DNA of 64,000 nucleotides, taken from positions 1,800,501 through 1,864,500 of the forward strand of contig NEEC01000014.1 of assembly GCA_002189035.1 (NCBI GenBank). The letters run 5' to 3'. The DNA is from Utricularia gibba (lineage: Eukaryota > Streptophyta > Magnoliopsida > Lamiales > Lentibulariaceae). Below, in pieces: positions 26,603-36,786 of the stretch (its first letter is position 1; every line of letters begins with the position of its first letter). Made by a program: the position numbers and the translations under genes. A model generated the notes under the pieces. That model saw only the letters and a list, made by a program, of their open reading frames with translations. It did not search any database and had not been told where the DNA came from.

Positions 26603-28119
26603 TCACGAAAGCCTTCCTTTCAGGAAGTTAGTGCAGAGTTTCCTCCATAGCTCTCTGTCAGGCGCCTTGGCCTCCACTCTTGCCTTAGCTTCATCAGCAA
26701 AGGATTCCTGCACAACACACAAGCTACTGAGTTGGGTGGGAAGCGCACGCGTCTCGGAAAAAGGAGGAGTGGAGGTGCGTACCTCGAATAATACACCGTT
26801 GGAAAGGCGGTTGATGAGGTTCAAGAGAATGTCTTGGGTGTACTCGGGGTGGCCCTGGATGCCCATTATGTGGTTCCCGTACCTGAACATCTCGACACCC
26901 GTCTGCTCCGACCAGGCTAAGACCTCTGCTCGAGGTGGAAGTTCCAATACCTGAAGAGAAAGGGTTAGTTGGTGATCAGGGAATACATCTTCACAGAAGG
27001 CTGAAGCTTGGATATTGAGAGATAACCTCGTCGTGGTGGATTTCAAAGATGTTGAGAGAACTAGGCATGTTCATCGAAGCGAAGATCCGAGAGGGATACA
27101 AGTGAACTTCAGTGGTTCCGACGTCCCATCCTCCAACGGCTCGGCCTACTCTTCCTCCTATAGCTCTTGCCAGTATCTGGTTTCACAAAAAAGGGAAAAA
27201 GTTCAATACAGAAGACACAGATCAAAGGCCTGTAGTTGGGAGGCAGATAAAATGGAATCCAGCCGTGAAATGAATATAGAAAGCATATCTCTCCCTTTTG
27301 CAGATTTGAGGATCACAATAAAGAGATGTTGACAAGTCCATGCCAACACCACACATCGAATCTTATCTCCCCAAAGAATAAAAGATCTCCTACGCCATAC
27401 AGGGTAGGGTCCTTTTGATAACATTTATTATTAGTATTCTGGATTCTTGCAACTGAAAGATGATTGATTGGCCTGGAGAGTGAAGGGGGAAACTATTGTA
27501 TTCACAATTCAATGAGTGAACTTCAGGGTCGAATTTGAGCAGGAAAGACGTCTAGATGCAGAAGGTATCTTTGGCGTTTCAAAATTCTCAGGAATATTCA
27601 TAGGATACCAAAAAATCAAGGGGACGACGTCACAACGAGGTGGATTCACGTTGAAAGCAACAGCAGACAGAGATAGGAATTGAACGGATGCAGAATCTCT
27701 TAGGAGGGAAAAGAAAAATGAAATGATAAAATACCCAGAAATGGAGATTGGGGCGAAGTTGTTGAATCACAAACCTGATGGCCGAAGCAAATACCGAGAA
27801 CCTTCTTCCTCATCGCGATCAATTTCCTGAGGAGGATCAGAAGCCGTCGAATCCACAGATCATTCCCGAAAGCGTCACTGCAACTTCCGGTAATCACAAA
27901 TCCGTCGTACCCATGGATCTCCTCATCCGACGGCAAATCCCCCTTGGTCGCGGCGAATGCATCCCAAATTTCGCCTTCCTCCTTGAGCATTCCGGTGAAA
28001 ACCCCAAAATAACCACCATAGATTTTCCTTACGTAATCGGAATCCTCCGCGCAGAGGAGCACTGCAAACTTCTTGTGACCTCCTCCCATTCCTTCTCCCT
28101 CCGGCTGCTGTAGATACAT
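26603..28119 (-). CDS. Gamma-glutamyl peptidase (class I glutamine amidotransferase fold)
   Basis: A cytosolic cysteine hydrolase of the GGP family, which removes gamma-Glu from glutathione conjugates in glucosinolate, camalexin and general glutathione turnover. Four exons: 27775-28119, 27027-27176, 26783-26950, 26603-26707, making 255 aa in frame. Motifs: FAVLLCAEDSDYV, GGYFGVF, GYDGFVITGSCSDAFG, VLGICFGHQ (nucleophile Cys), FEIHHDEVLELPP, MGIQGHPEYTQDIL (catalytic His and Glu) and LWRKLCTNFLKGRLS. All three catalytic residues are present. MYLQQPEG is taken as the start; a second ATG 30 bases on (MGGGHKKFAVLL) is equally possible. TATA box at 28221-28228. Confidence 0.93.
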
Positions 28120-28220
28120 ATCTTTTGTATGTAGATGAAAACACAGAGTGAAGGGAGAAGAGCCAAAGGAAGAAGGAGATGAAACGATATGAGCTGATTT
28201 AGAAGCAGAGGAAGGGGCAT

Positions 28221-28228
28221 TATTTATA
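28221..28228 (-). promoter_or_regulatory. TATA box (TATAAATA) of the gamma-glutamyl peptidase gene
   Basis: TATTTATA on the plus strand, read as TATAAATA on the minus strand, about 100 bases upstream of the start codon. Confidence 0.55.
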
Positions 28229-29674
28229 GGAGCACGTCGCAGTGCAGATTTTTAGGTGGTGGACTAAATTACCCTTCTCACGGTGTCTTTCAAAGCTGAA
28301 TATTCTCACTCACTCACTCCGGTCAAATATTCAAGAAAAATATATATATTATATCATATTACTCGTTTTTATTTAAATATAACCGTAGTATCTAAATATC
28401 AGTCGGTGTTTATTTTTCAAAATTTTTTAATAAAATAAATGAAAGAAGAATTTTGATAAATATAATTGAAATACTTCATGTATAAAAAAAGGAATAAATC
28501 CATCGATACACTTTTCCTTACATAGAATAAGGTATTAAATACGATGATCGTGCTTCCTCAACAGGAACATGAAAGGTAAGAAACATGGAGCGTGGTACGG
28601 GTCCGCACTTGGACGCGTAGCGCGGTAGCAGTGCATGATGCTTCAGAACCTAGCCGGAAAAGCGTCCCGCTTCACGCATGGTGCTGGGCCGGGCCGTCTT
28701 TCACGGGCGCAAAATCAACATACCTAATTTTGGTCGTCGACTTCCCATGTTTATTGACTTGTTCGAATTCCCATCTCCCCTGTGAATAGAAAAATCAGAC
28801 CCAAGATGTCGCACCACGAAATGGAAACGTGGCCACTATGACTCCATGCATAGCCGCATTTTCCAAGTTGAGGAATATTTGTGGGCCGCTTTGGGAAGCA
28901 TGAGTGGGGGTGCTTTTTTGGAGTGCAATCTTATCAGTGTACGTGGCACGATTTGATTTGACGTGGGGGCTTCGAGAATCCATGTTCAGGATCGTGGGCA
29001 TTGAGCAAGAATATTAAAATAAACACATTGCAATTTAGTGGATGGGTTAGCTAATTGAGTGGGGGAATTGGAAAGAATCTTATCTTGGTATTGTGCTGAA
29101 TGGATATCGCTGGTTGGATACACGTGAGGGCATGTGATGCACGTGTTACATGTAAACACTTTAGTACGTTGATATGGGATACGGAATACGTTAAATTATA
29201 AATTATCTTATTTTAAGATGAGTTTCATATTTTTAATAATAATAATAATATTATTATTATATTATTGATTTTTTTTTCTAAATTGTATTATTGAAAAATT
29301 GAATTTTACATAATTATAAAATAATCTATTCATGATTGAATAACTTTAATATGTCTAATATATAAATAAATATAATAATTTAGTATAAAATAAATTAAAG
29401 ATAACATGAATGAAGTATATTTGAAATTAAAATTATTTTTATTAAAAATAAAAATAAAAAATGATTAGATATTATATAATAAGATACCAAAATAAAAATG
29501 ATATATAATAAGATACAAAAGGTTGTATAAAGTGTATAATAAAACTTAGTGTTTGTATATAAAAGAATAAATATTAATAAATTGTATATTTTAATATTAA
29601 GTTGTTAAATAATATTTATTTAATATATTTCACACTCTTTTTTTAAAAAAATCAACGTGTCCGACACCCTAGTT
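28229..29674. other. Intergenic, AT-rich, with an AAT/ATT microsatellite
   Basis: No gene recognised. A short AAT then ATT repeat at 29234-29266 is self-complementary. G-box cores (CACGTG) occur near 29122 and 29140. The rest is low-complexity A/T. Confidence 0.55.
29234..29266. repeat. AAT/ATT self-complementary microsatellite
   Basis: A run of AAT units turns directly into ATT units, forming a potential A/T-only hairpin in an intergenic spacer. Confidence 0.8.
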
Positions 29675-30307
29675 TTACCGGGAGGAAGAAGCGATGGGGA
29701 GGGTGTCAAGTGCAGCATCCAGACTGCAAGCCCAAGGGCTGAGGGGCCTCTCACCGCCGTCCATTGAAACACTTTTCAGTTTACGTCGGCACCGGCAAGA
29801 TTCAAGCTCTTCCTCCAGGTGTTTATTCTCCGACTCTTGCCTCAAAACTAGCCACTGCAGGGATTGGATCACTTGCAGATCATGAAGCTGCTTCTCCTCC
29901 GCAAATCTTCTGTAATGGCTCAACTCCATCTCAATCGAGCTCTTGGCGTTCTGAAGCCGAAGGATCATCGCCATTGCCTCCTCAGCCGCGGTGGCTGAGG
30001 AAGCTCTTTCCTTGTCGAGTTCCGAGAGCGCATCGTTCGTCTTCCGTCGCTCGATTTTGAGCGATTCTCGCAATGTCGAAACATCCGGTTCCGTTTCGCC
30101 CTTGGCGTCCGATTTTCTTTCCCGATACTTCGATTCGATGGGTTTCCCCCAATTCCCCAAAACCATCTTGAAACCGACGGCGATCAGTAAGGCCGGGATT
30201 ACAAACGTAGATACCTTGTCGATTTTCGCCATCCAAGAACACTCACATCTCTGTTCGCAACGCTCCATGCAGCATTCTATACAATCCATCAGCAAACAGA
30301 CCCACAT
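29675..30307 (-). CDS. GTD-binding (DUF593) membrane-anchored coiled-coil protein
   Basis: 210 aa from the chosen ATG (MWVCLLMDCIECC). The Cys-rich N-terminus leads to one membrane segment (STFVIPALLIAVGFKMVLG) and a long coiled coil carrying the zein-binding/GTD-binding signature: STLRESLKIERRKTNDAL, EAMAMILRLQNAKSSIEMEL, YRRFAEEKQLHDLQVIQSL. Larger members (MyoB, FLOURY1) bind the globular tail of myosin XI on vesicles and ER. This short one may be an ER or vesicle receptor. The frame stays open to an ATG at 30460, but that extension (SRHSLRRPSITFHRR) lacks family similarity and is probably 5' UTR. Confidence 0.8.
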   Translation of the reverse strand: MWVCLLMDCIECCMERCEQRCECSWMAKIDKVSTFVIPALLIAVGFKMVLGNWGKPIESKYRERKSDAKGETEPDVSTLRESLKIERRKTNDALSELDKERASSATAAEEAMAMILRLQNAKSSIEMELSHYRRFAEEKQLHDLQVIQSLQWLVLRQESENKHLEEELESCRCRRKLKSVSMDGGERPLSPWACSLDAALDTLPIASSSR

Positions 30308-30850
30308 TTGATCGGGCAGAATTTCGGTGATCGGGAAGCGACAGCGGCGGTGAAAGGTGATTGACGGCCGTCGAAGAGAGTGACGGGATGAGAAGCCCAA
30401 GAAGGTACACACATTTGAAACCGCAACGGCAGATAAATCTTCTGAGTACCGTTGGTGCAACGTGGCGGGACAAGTAATCGCCTCGTAAGGGAATATTCAA
30501 TAAATGAGGGGTGGAATTGTTTGAATGCTGAAATCCCTACAAGCAATTACTTACTTTTGCCGGGGCGCATTTAATATAATAAAAAGGTTATATTCATTTA
30601 ATTTTTATCACAAGTTAATATATAATTTTCTCCATCCTAACTCGCAGATATTCAATTGAAAACCTAATATATATTCAATTAATAATTTAAATAAATACAC
30701 ATTTTAGAAACCAGGTAGAAGTAGAAATTACGGTTATTTTTCACACCAATTATTATTAACTAAATATTTCCGAGTCTATATATATCACTGAGATACGTGT
30801 CCCCGTGTCCGTGTCCAAAATAGCATGTACTTAGGTACCCGCAGGCTAAT
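30308..30850. other. Intergenic between DUF593 and OPT4 genes
   Basis: Promoter of the DUF593 gene and 3' UTR of OPT4. AT-rich; no gene is seen. Confidence 0.5.
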
Positions 30851-33760
30851 TTAAAAGAGAGGACAACCATCCACCACTATACCTTTAGCTGTTGGGCACG
30901 TCGCTAGGTCACAGTGATCACCTTCGGTTCCCCACCAGCTGATCCCTTTGTTGGCTAAGCCCAACGCGAAATATAGAGCCAGGGTCATGAATGCCACCCC
31001 AGCATCCAGAGCTGCAGAAAGGATGTAGTTGTAGTTTTTCCACCATTGTTTCTTATACCTGAACACGAAGAAGTTGAATATGGTTCCCATGACGATCCAA
31101 GCATTGAAGTTCAATGGAGTTGCAGGAACCATGTAATAGGCTGATGTTAGGAGGACAGGGAGGTTAATGAGTTTGATCCAAGTGTGATTCGGAAAGCCCT
31201 TGTGTAGAAGCCAGACGAGAATGGGCCTAATCCACCTGCGACAAAAAACCAGTTCAAAGGGCCGTAAATCCGAGATCCCCAAAGGTTCTTCTGGTTCCAA
31301 GTAAACCCCATATCACTGATGTGTCGAAGAAAAGGTGATCCCATGGGCATGTCCATGGAGAGTCTGGTGGAAGAAGGTTGGTGTTGCATATGTCTTTTAT
31401 CGATGTAAGGAGCCACCATCCAACTGCCATGTTGATAGTTCCAGCTAGAATTGTACCTACAAGCTGGAGGAATGGAGACTTGAGCATTACTGTCTGTAAC
31501 TGAATTAAAAAGCTTCCTGCTTTACCTGTACAATGAACATGGATCTTGGAGGGATCTTCATGTAGTGTCCGAGCTTGAAATCACTGAGAAAAGATACTGC
31601 TTGCGACATGCTCATGAAGCCATATATTTTCAAACAAACAACGGCAATTGGTCTTCCAGGATATACGATTCCCATGATATATTGTACAAGTACATCTAAG
31701 CCTGGCATCTAGATTAAAAACAATGTTCTCATGCTAAGTATCTAGCCTGAAAGAAACAAAACTGCAAGAATGGCTATTTAGAATTGTTAGTGTTGAAAAT
31801 GAAAAAAGGACACAAGGTGCATTTGAAACACAGCAATCTTCCTAATACTCCCGACCCATAACTTAATTCTCAACATTAGATGTCTTACCACGTTTGTTGT
31901 GGCTGTAATGATGCTTATGGGAAGCGTGAATATGAAACCAAGGGTACACGCGAAGATAAGTCCCCACCATGGCATCTGAACTTGTTTTTCATTTACAATG
32001 CACAGCATTAGAGAAGCTGCAAATGTCAATGCTGACAATGTGTAGAACCACCAGGAAGGTATGGTTTTGTAATTGCGCATTAGCCGTGTGTGAATATCCT
32101 CCTTTCCACTGTACGAATCTCGAAATCTTTCATAAATTTCCCTGCCAATGTCACACAATGGTAAGTTGCCATTTCAAGATATATGTCCTTAACAAACCAT
32201 GACCCTAAGAAACAGATTCTTCACTTCCATTATAGGAACACTAACAATCAGTGTTTTAGTGGTACATTATTATGCATTGCAGCAAATCACCATAAAATCA
32301 TGAGGAGAGATTGCCAATAGGAATAATGAAATAGAGATGTACCTTCCATGAAAGAGTCCCACATGCGTCAATGTAGCAGCAATGCAAGCAAAGCCAACAG
32401 CATATCTAAAAGCGAAGAACATACTGAGATGCAGTTTCCCTTGTTGTTCATAGCTCGATACATCCAGCTCAAAATTCTCATTCACGACAGCAGATATATT
32501 ATAATTCTGACCGCTGAACGTGAACATCCCGGACGAGAAAATCGGAAACTTACGTGCACCAAATAAATCAAGTTTCCAATACGCAATCGGGAGAAAAACA
32601 TAGATCACTGGGAAATAACCCAGAAACGTGTTCGCTATGGCGAAGAAGGGAACCACCAGAGGATTCCCCAAGAAGGCTGATACTGCTGTCCAATCTAATG
32701 TAAAAGCGCCCAAACCAAGGCCACTGAGCCCGGAACCGAGCTGTTGAGCGGTGACCGATTTGGGGAAAATCCAGCATAGCCATGAAATGCTTGTGACCGT
32801 CTGGAAGAGATACCCTGGAACTACGTACCAAGCAAAGCTGCAAATCAAGGCGATGACAAAGAATTTTGCGCCAGAAATTCGCTTAGTGTCTTTTTCGTGC
32901 AGCGCCCTGCAAGAACAGTAATTATCAGAGCAGTTCGCACTCGGAATATTCCATGTTTTTATAGGGTGAAAAGGGATACGGACCGGAAAAGGGGAACTTG
33001 GACCAAGGCGGATGGCCACCACATTTGGGCCGGATCCACTACGTACTTACCCACAAGCCCGGCCCAACCATACCCAAGCACCTGCAATTACAGTTGCATA
33101 TGATGATCAAGTTTTGTTGAAATTCAATTATATAAGAAACATTGATCATATTAGAAAAGATTATTATTGATCTTATATAATCGATTATTTTACTTTCGAA
33201 TCCTTATTTGGAATTGTTTTTTCTAATAAGTTTTAGTTTTAGATGACGTCAACCCGTGAATGAGATACCTGGGTTGTGATTACGAGAAGCAGACCCGTCA
33301 GAAATGAGATTCTCCTGCGGTAGAAGACCTTGACGATATTAACAATTTCCAAAGCATACGCATTCCCGTACCCGAAAGCAGCTCCAGCATTCGCAAATAT
33401 GGAGATCAGCACATGTTCCTTGATGTTGAATGGCCCCGGATTCAGACTGAACCTCCTTTCTCCGAATCCAAGGATCCGGAACTCCGTCCTCGGCACCGTC
33501 TTCGCCATGAAGTGGCCGATAGGGAGGCTGGCGATGACGATGGTGATCTGAGTCAGTACAAGGGGCTCCGTTCTGTAGGAGAAGAACTGGTTGACGAATG
33601 AGAGAAGCGCGCATGACAACAACCCTAAAAACCACACCCGAAAAGTGGAAACCGGTAGGGTTGGATCGTCGGTGTTGGCGACGACCAGGCGGACTTCCTC
33701 GATCGGGGATTCGTCGACGACGCCATCGCCGGCGGAACGGTTTTTGTCGTCGGAAGTCAT
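30851..33760 (-). CDS. OPT4: Oligopeptide transporter OPT4-like, two one-base frameshifts in last exon
   Basis: Plasma-membrane proton-coupled transporter of tetra- and pentapeptides and possibly metal chelates. Six exons: 33269-33760, 32984-33081, 32343-32906, 31889-32141, 31526-31708, 30851-31463. Motifs: [88 protein letters not shown], and a C-terminus [21 protein letters not shown] in pieces. Exon lengths sum to 2203; two missing bases are needed for 734 aa, the family size. They fall at the T-run 31266-31268 (GDLGF then YGPLNWFF) and at 31222-31225 (GGLGP then [10 protein letters not shown]). Apart from these breaks every segment is conserved, so sequence error is as likely as loss of function. 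The OPT4 symbol also leans on its neighbours (FAAH, POL5 relic). Confidence 0.87.
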
Positions 33761-34862
33761 GGTGATGCCAGTGAAGGAAGTGATGTGATAGATATAGGAG
33801 CTGATTGCAAGTTCAAATTTGGGTTCATTAGTCCAACATCTATCATGCTTTTATACGTAGATGGTGGCTATTACAGATGTATCCTCACTCTAGTATCACA
33901 TTAAAATAAATAATATCTTTTAAAAAATTTATGAATGAAAAAATTGTACAAGTGTTTTACAAATGATGCATGTATTTAAGAATACGACAAATATATTTTA
34001 AATGTAAATAATATCATAAATTTGAATTAAAAAAATCAAAATTCGTGTTGAAAATTGTAAATAATAAGGCATATGGGTGTGCATATTTTAATGGCAAATG
34101 TCAATCGAACATAGTCATTGCCAGTTAATAGACAGCCTTAGCAATTAGGGGAGGTTTGATCTTCATTTGGGGTAGGGTATTAAAATTAGGGTGCATGAGA
34201 CATGGTTTGTGTGTCGGATTTAATTCAAAAATTGAAATTTCGGAAATATCTTGTTTAAGGAAAAAAAAAAAATCCAAAATTTCATTAAAATTTATATGTA
34301 TTCTAATTTTAAATTATTTTATGAATAATATTACAAGCTGAATTGTAATTAGTAAACCCTGGAGTAATAATCACCTGTGGTAGAAATAATGGAGGGGGTG
34401 ATGTACTGTAGTGTCATCTTGAACCATCAACGGTGGAGAATGGGTTAGATATCCTACGTGGACCAATAGGGTTGAAAATGGGGTAAATTTTAAACATGAT
34501 TTGGAAATAATTAATCTGTCTAGAACCCTATCAAGTTCTATAATTTTGATCTCAAACCAGAATTTAGGCCTTAATCAAAAAAATATGAGCATGAGGGCAT
34601 ATTTATGACGAAATAATTAATATTAATGATTTTTCGTTTTTTTTGTTAGTTAGGCAAAATGGGCCTCATTTTTGTCTAAAGTCCCAGTTTTGGGAGAAAT
34701 GGCTTAAAGAAAATGTTCAATCAGGGAACAAGTTTTCTCCTTTTGCGCTTTTCCCCTGCTTAGCCCATTCTCCGTTGTCTTCTGCGGTAAAAGTTTTCTC
34801 CATTGCGGCCGTCGTTGGTAATATTCGGTGGTGTTTATTAGTCAGTCAGTCTATTCTTTTCG
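33761..34862. other. Intergenic, AT-rich
   Basis: OPT4 promoter on the left, then A/T-rich spacer. The stretch 34800-34862 leads into the polymerase relic. No intact gene. Confidence 0.5.
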
Positions 34863-34891
34863 ATGTTCTTTTGGTTTCATGGAGAAGATAT

Positions 34892-36310
34892 TGAGGCGAT
34901 GGGTAGCAAACAGGGAGAGGCAGGTTTTGGGCGGGAATATTCCGGAGATCAGATTTGTGAAAAGCGAAAAAGGATTATATCGAAATGTACCAGAATAAGA
35001 AACAGCGTGATCAGATTTCCTGTGAGGAGCATTCGGATAAGAAGAAAAAAATAGAAGGGGAGAAGACTTTTGAAAGGCACAAGAATGAGAATCCGTATGA
35101 TCTTTCTGCCGTGCGTACCTCATCGATTAACAAGCCATCGTGAGATTCCGTGGAGAGGAAGAAAAGGCGAAGGCTTTGGATAAGGAAAGACAGGAAGGAA
35201 GTGTGCAGAATACTGATTTGGAATGTGGGAGGCGGGATGATGTAGTGGAAAACCGTGGGGTGGGATAAAAATATTGCCTGAGATTCGTAAGGGGTCTTGA
35301 TGCAAGTTTTAGGGAGTTTGCTGCAATGGAAATGGTTGCAGAGTCATGAAATGTGCAGGATGTGTTTGAGAAATTGGAAGATAAAGCCGCGGTTGAGGAT
35401 AAATCGAAACTTGAAGCCGAAAGGAACGAAGGCTTGAACAACTGTGCACCACCTGTGAGATACGCTGTGAGGAGACTTATTCCTCGTTTGTCATCATCGA
35501 GAGAGGTGAGATTATTTATTTTAGGAAAATGAAATTCCTAGCCTTTAGCTAATGGGATTTTTGCAGCTAGGTACCGTTTTTATATACCTTGTGATCGCTG
35601 GAACAGGCGTGGTTTCATGTGGAATATCATAAAATTTCCTGATAAATTTTGTTTTTTTTTTTCGCGATCGTTTTTTTGTGCAGTTACCTGATAATGTTGT
35701 AGCTCACTGTTTTAATTAGCAAGGTTTCATGCATCAAGCCACAGTCTTTGTTAAAATTCATTACCAGTTTGCTGGAAATCTCTTCTTCCATGAAAGAACA
35801 GATGGGAAGATGCGTTGTGGTGTAGCTGTTCGAGTTGTGAAATCGGCTACCTGAAATTAGCGCTTGTCATATAGGAGGCTACTGGGGGGTTTTGTTTGCG
35901 TATGGAGCTATTGCGAGAATATTCGAGGAAAAGAAGAATCAAGAAGCTCCCTGCCCTTCCTTACTTTTACCTGCACGAAAATCCAGGCAAATTCATTTAC
36001 ATCTGTCATTGAGAGCTGAATTGTGTGATTCTTAGGCTTAGTTTTTCGGTGTTGGTCGACAAGTAATGGTCTTTACTGATCCATTTGAAGGCAGTTGAGA
36101 TATTTTCGAACCTGGCTCATGCATTTGCAGATCCACAAACTTAAGGAAGTGACAGCTTGGTCAACGAATATGGGGATTATTCAGAAGAAAATATTCAAAT
36201 CCAAGGACTATCCTAAAGGGGAATCCGCGCAGCTTTCTGAACGAAAATGGGCGAGGCCACGCGGGTGGCTGGATTGTGTTGTAATGCAACATCATAAATT
36301 TTGTTTGTAT
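34892..36310 (+). pseudogene. Relic of DNA polymerase V / MYBBP1A-like gene (POL5)
   Basis: Decayed coding sequence. A start-like MGSKQGEAGFG at 34892 leads into a Lys-rich stretch that shifts frame (DKKKKIEGEKTFERHK, NENPYDLSAVRTSS). It then continues as KALDKERQEGSVQNTDLE, GLDASFREFAAME, NVQDVFEKLEDKAAVEDKS, KLEAERNEGLNNCAPPV and RYAVRRLIPRLSSSRE before a gt splice site near 35506. That last block matches the first-exon signature of plant MYBBP1A/DNA polymerase V, which acts in nucleolar rRNA synthesis. In-frame stops (TAA near 35268, TGA near 35347) and frame changes interrupt it. A second fragment at about 36145-36240 (KEVTAWSTNMGIIQKKIF, SKDYPKGESAQLSE) may be a C-terminal piece. The roughly 4 kb between such ends in an intact gene is missing. 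Its place between OPT4 and FAAH is where POL5 lies in Arabidopsis. Confidence 0.65.
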
Positions 36311-36786
36311 TTTTGCTTTTTTATGTTGATGTTTTCAACCTGTCCAAACGTGTTCATAAACTGATGAAGACATCAAACAGAAGATGAGATTTTGGGAAGA
36401 AATGTATCAGAAGATACCATCGTGCTGAACATTTTTATGCTGGATTGGGATGCCTCTCTATGCGTTGACTGTGAAGAACCCGGCTCGTGTTTCTTCAAAA
36501 TCCACGGCTTTGGTTGTTGCCAAGCAATAAATGACTGGAGCGTCGCTTTAAAATCTGGGATCCACCTGTGCTGCTTGTTGTTCAACCTCACCGTCGTAGT
36601 ACTTCTACATTTATGTGCAGTATTGCAGTTCCGTAATCGCACGCTGACTTCGCCAATTAGGGGATTTATGTGGGTTTTTTCATCAGCCATTTCGGCATAA
36701 TATTTAGTTTTGCTGTTTGGTTGTTGAGCTGAATTCCTGAGTTTGCTTTCGATAACATTTTGGTGGACATAAGCTTCAGATCGCAA

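Noticed and set aside
30308-30460. N-terminal extension of the DUF593 protein to an upstream ATG
   Set aside because: The extension is Arg-rich and unlike the family. The start at MWVCLLMDC precedes the conserved Cys-rich and membrane region.
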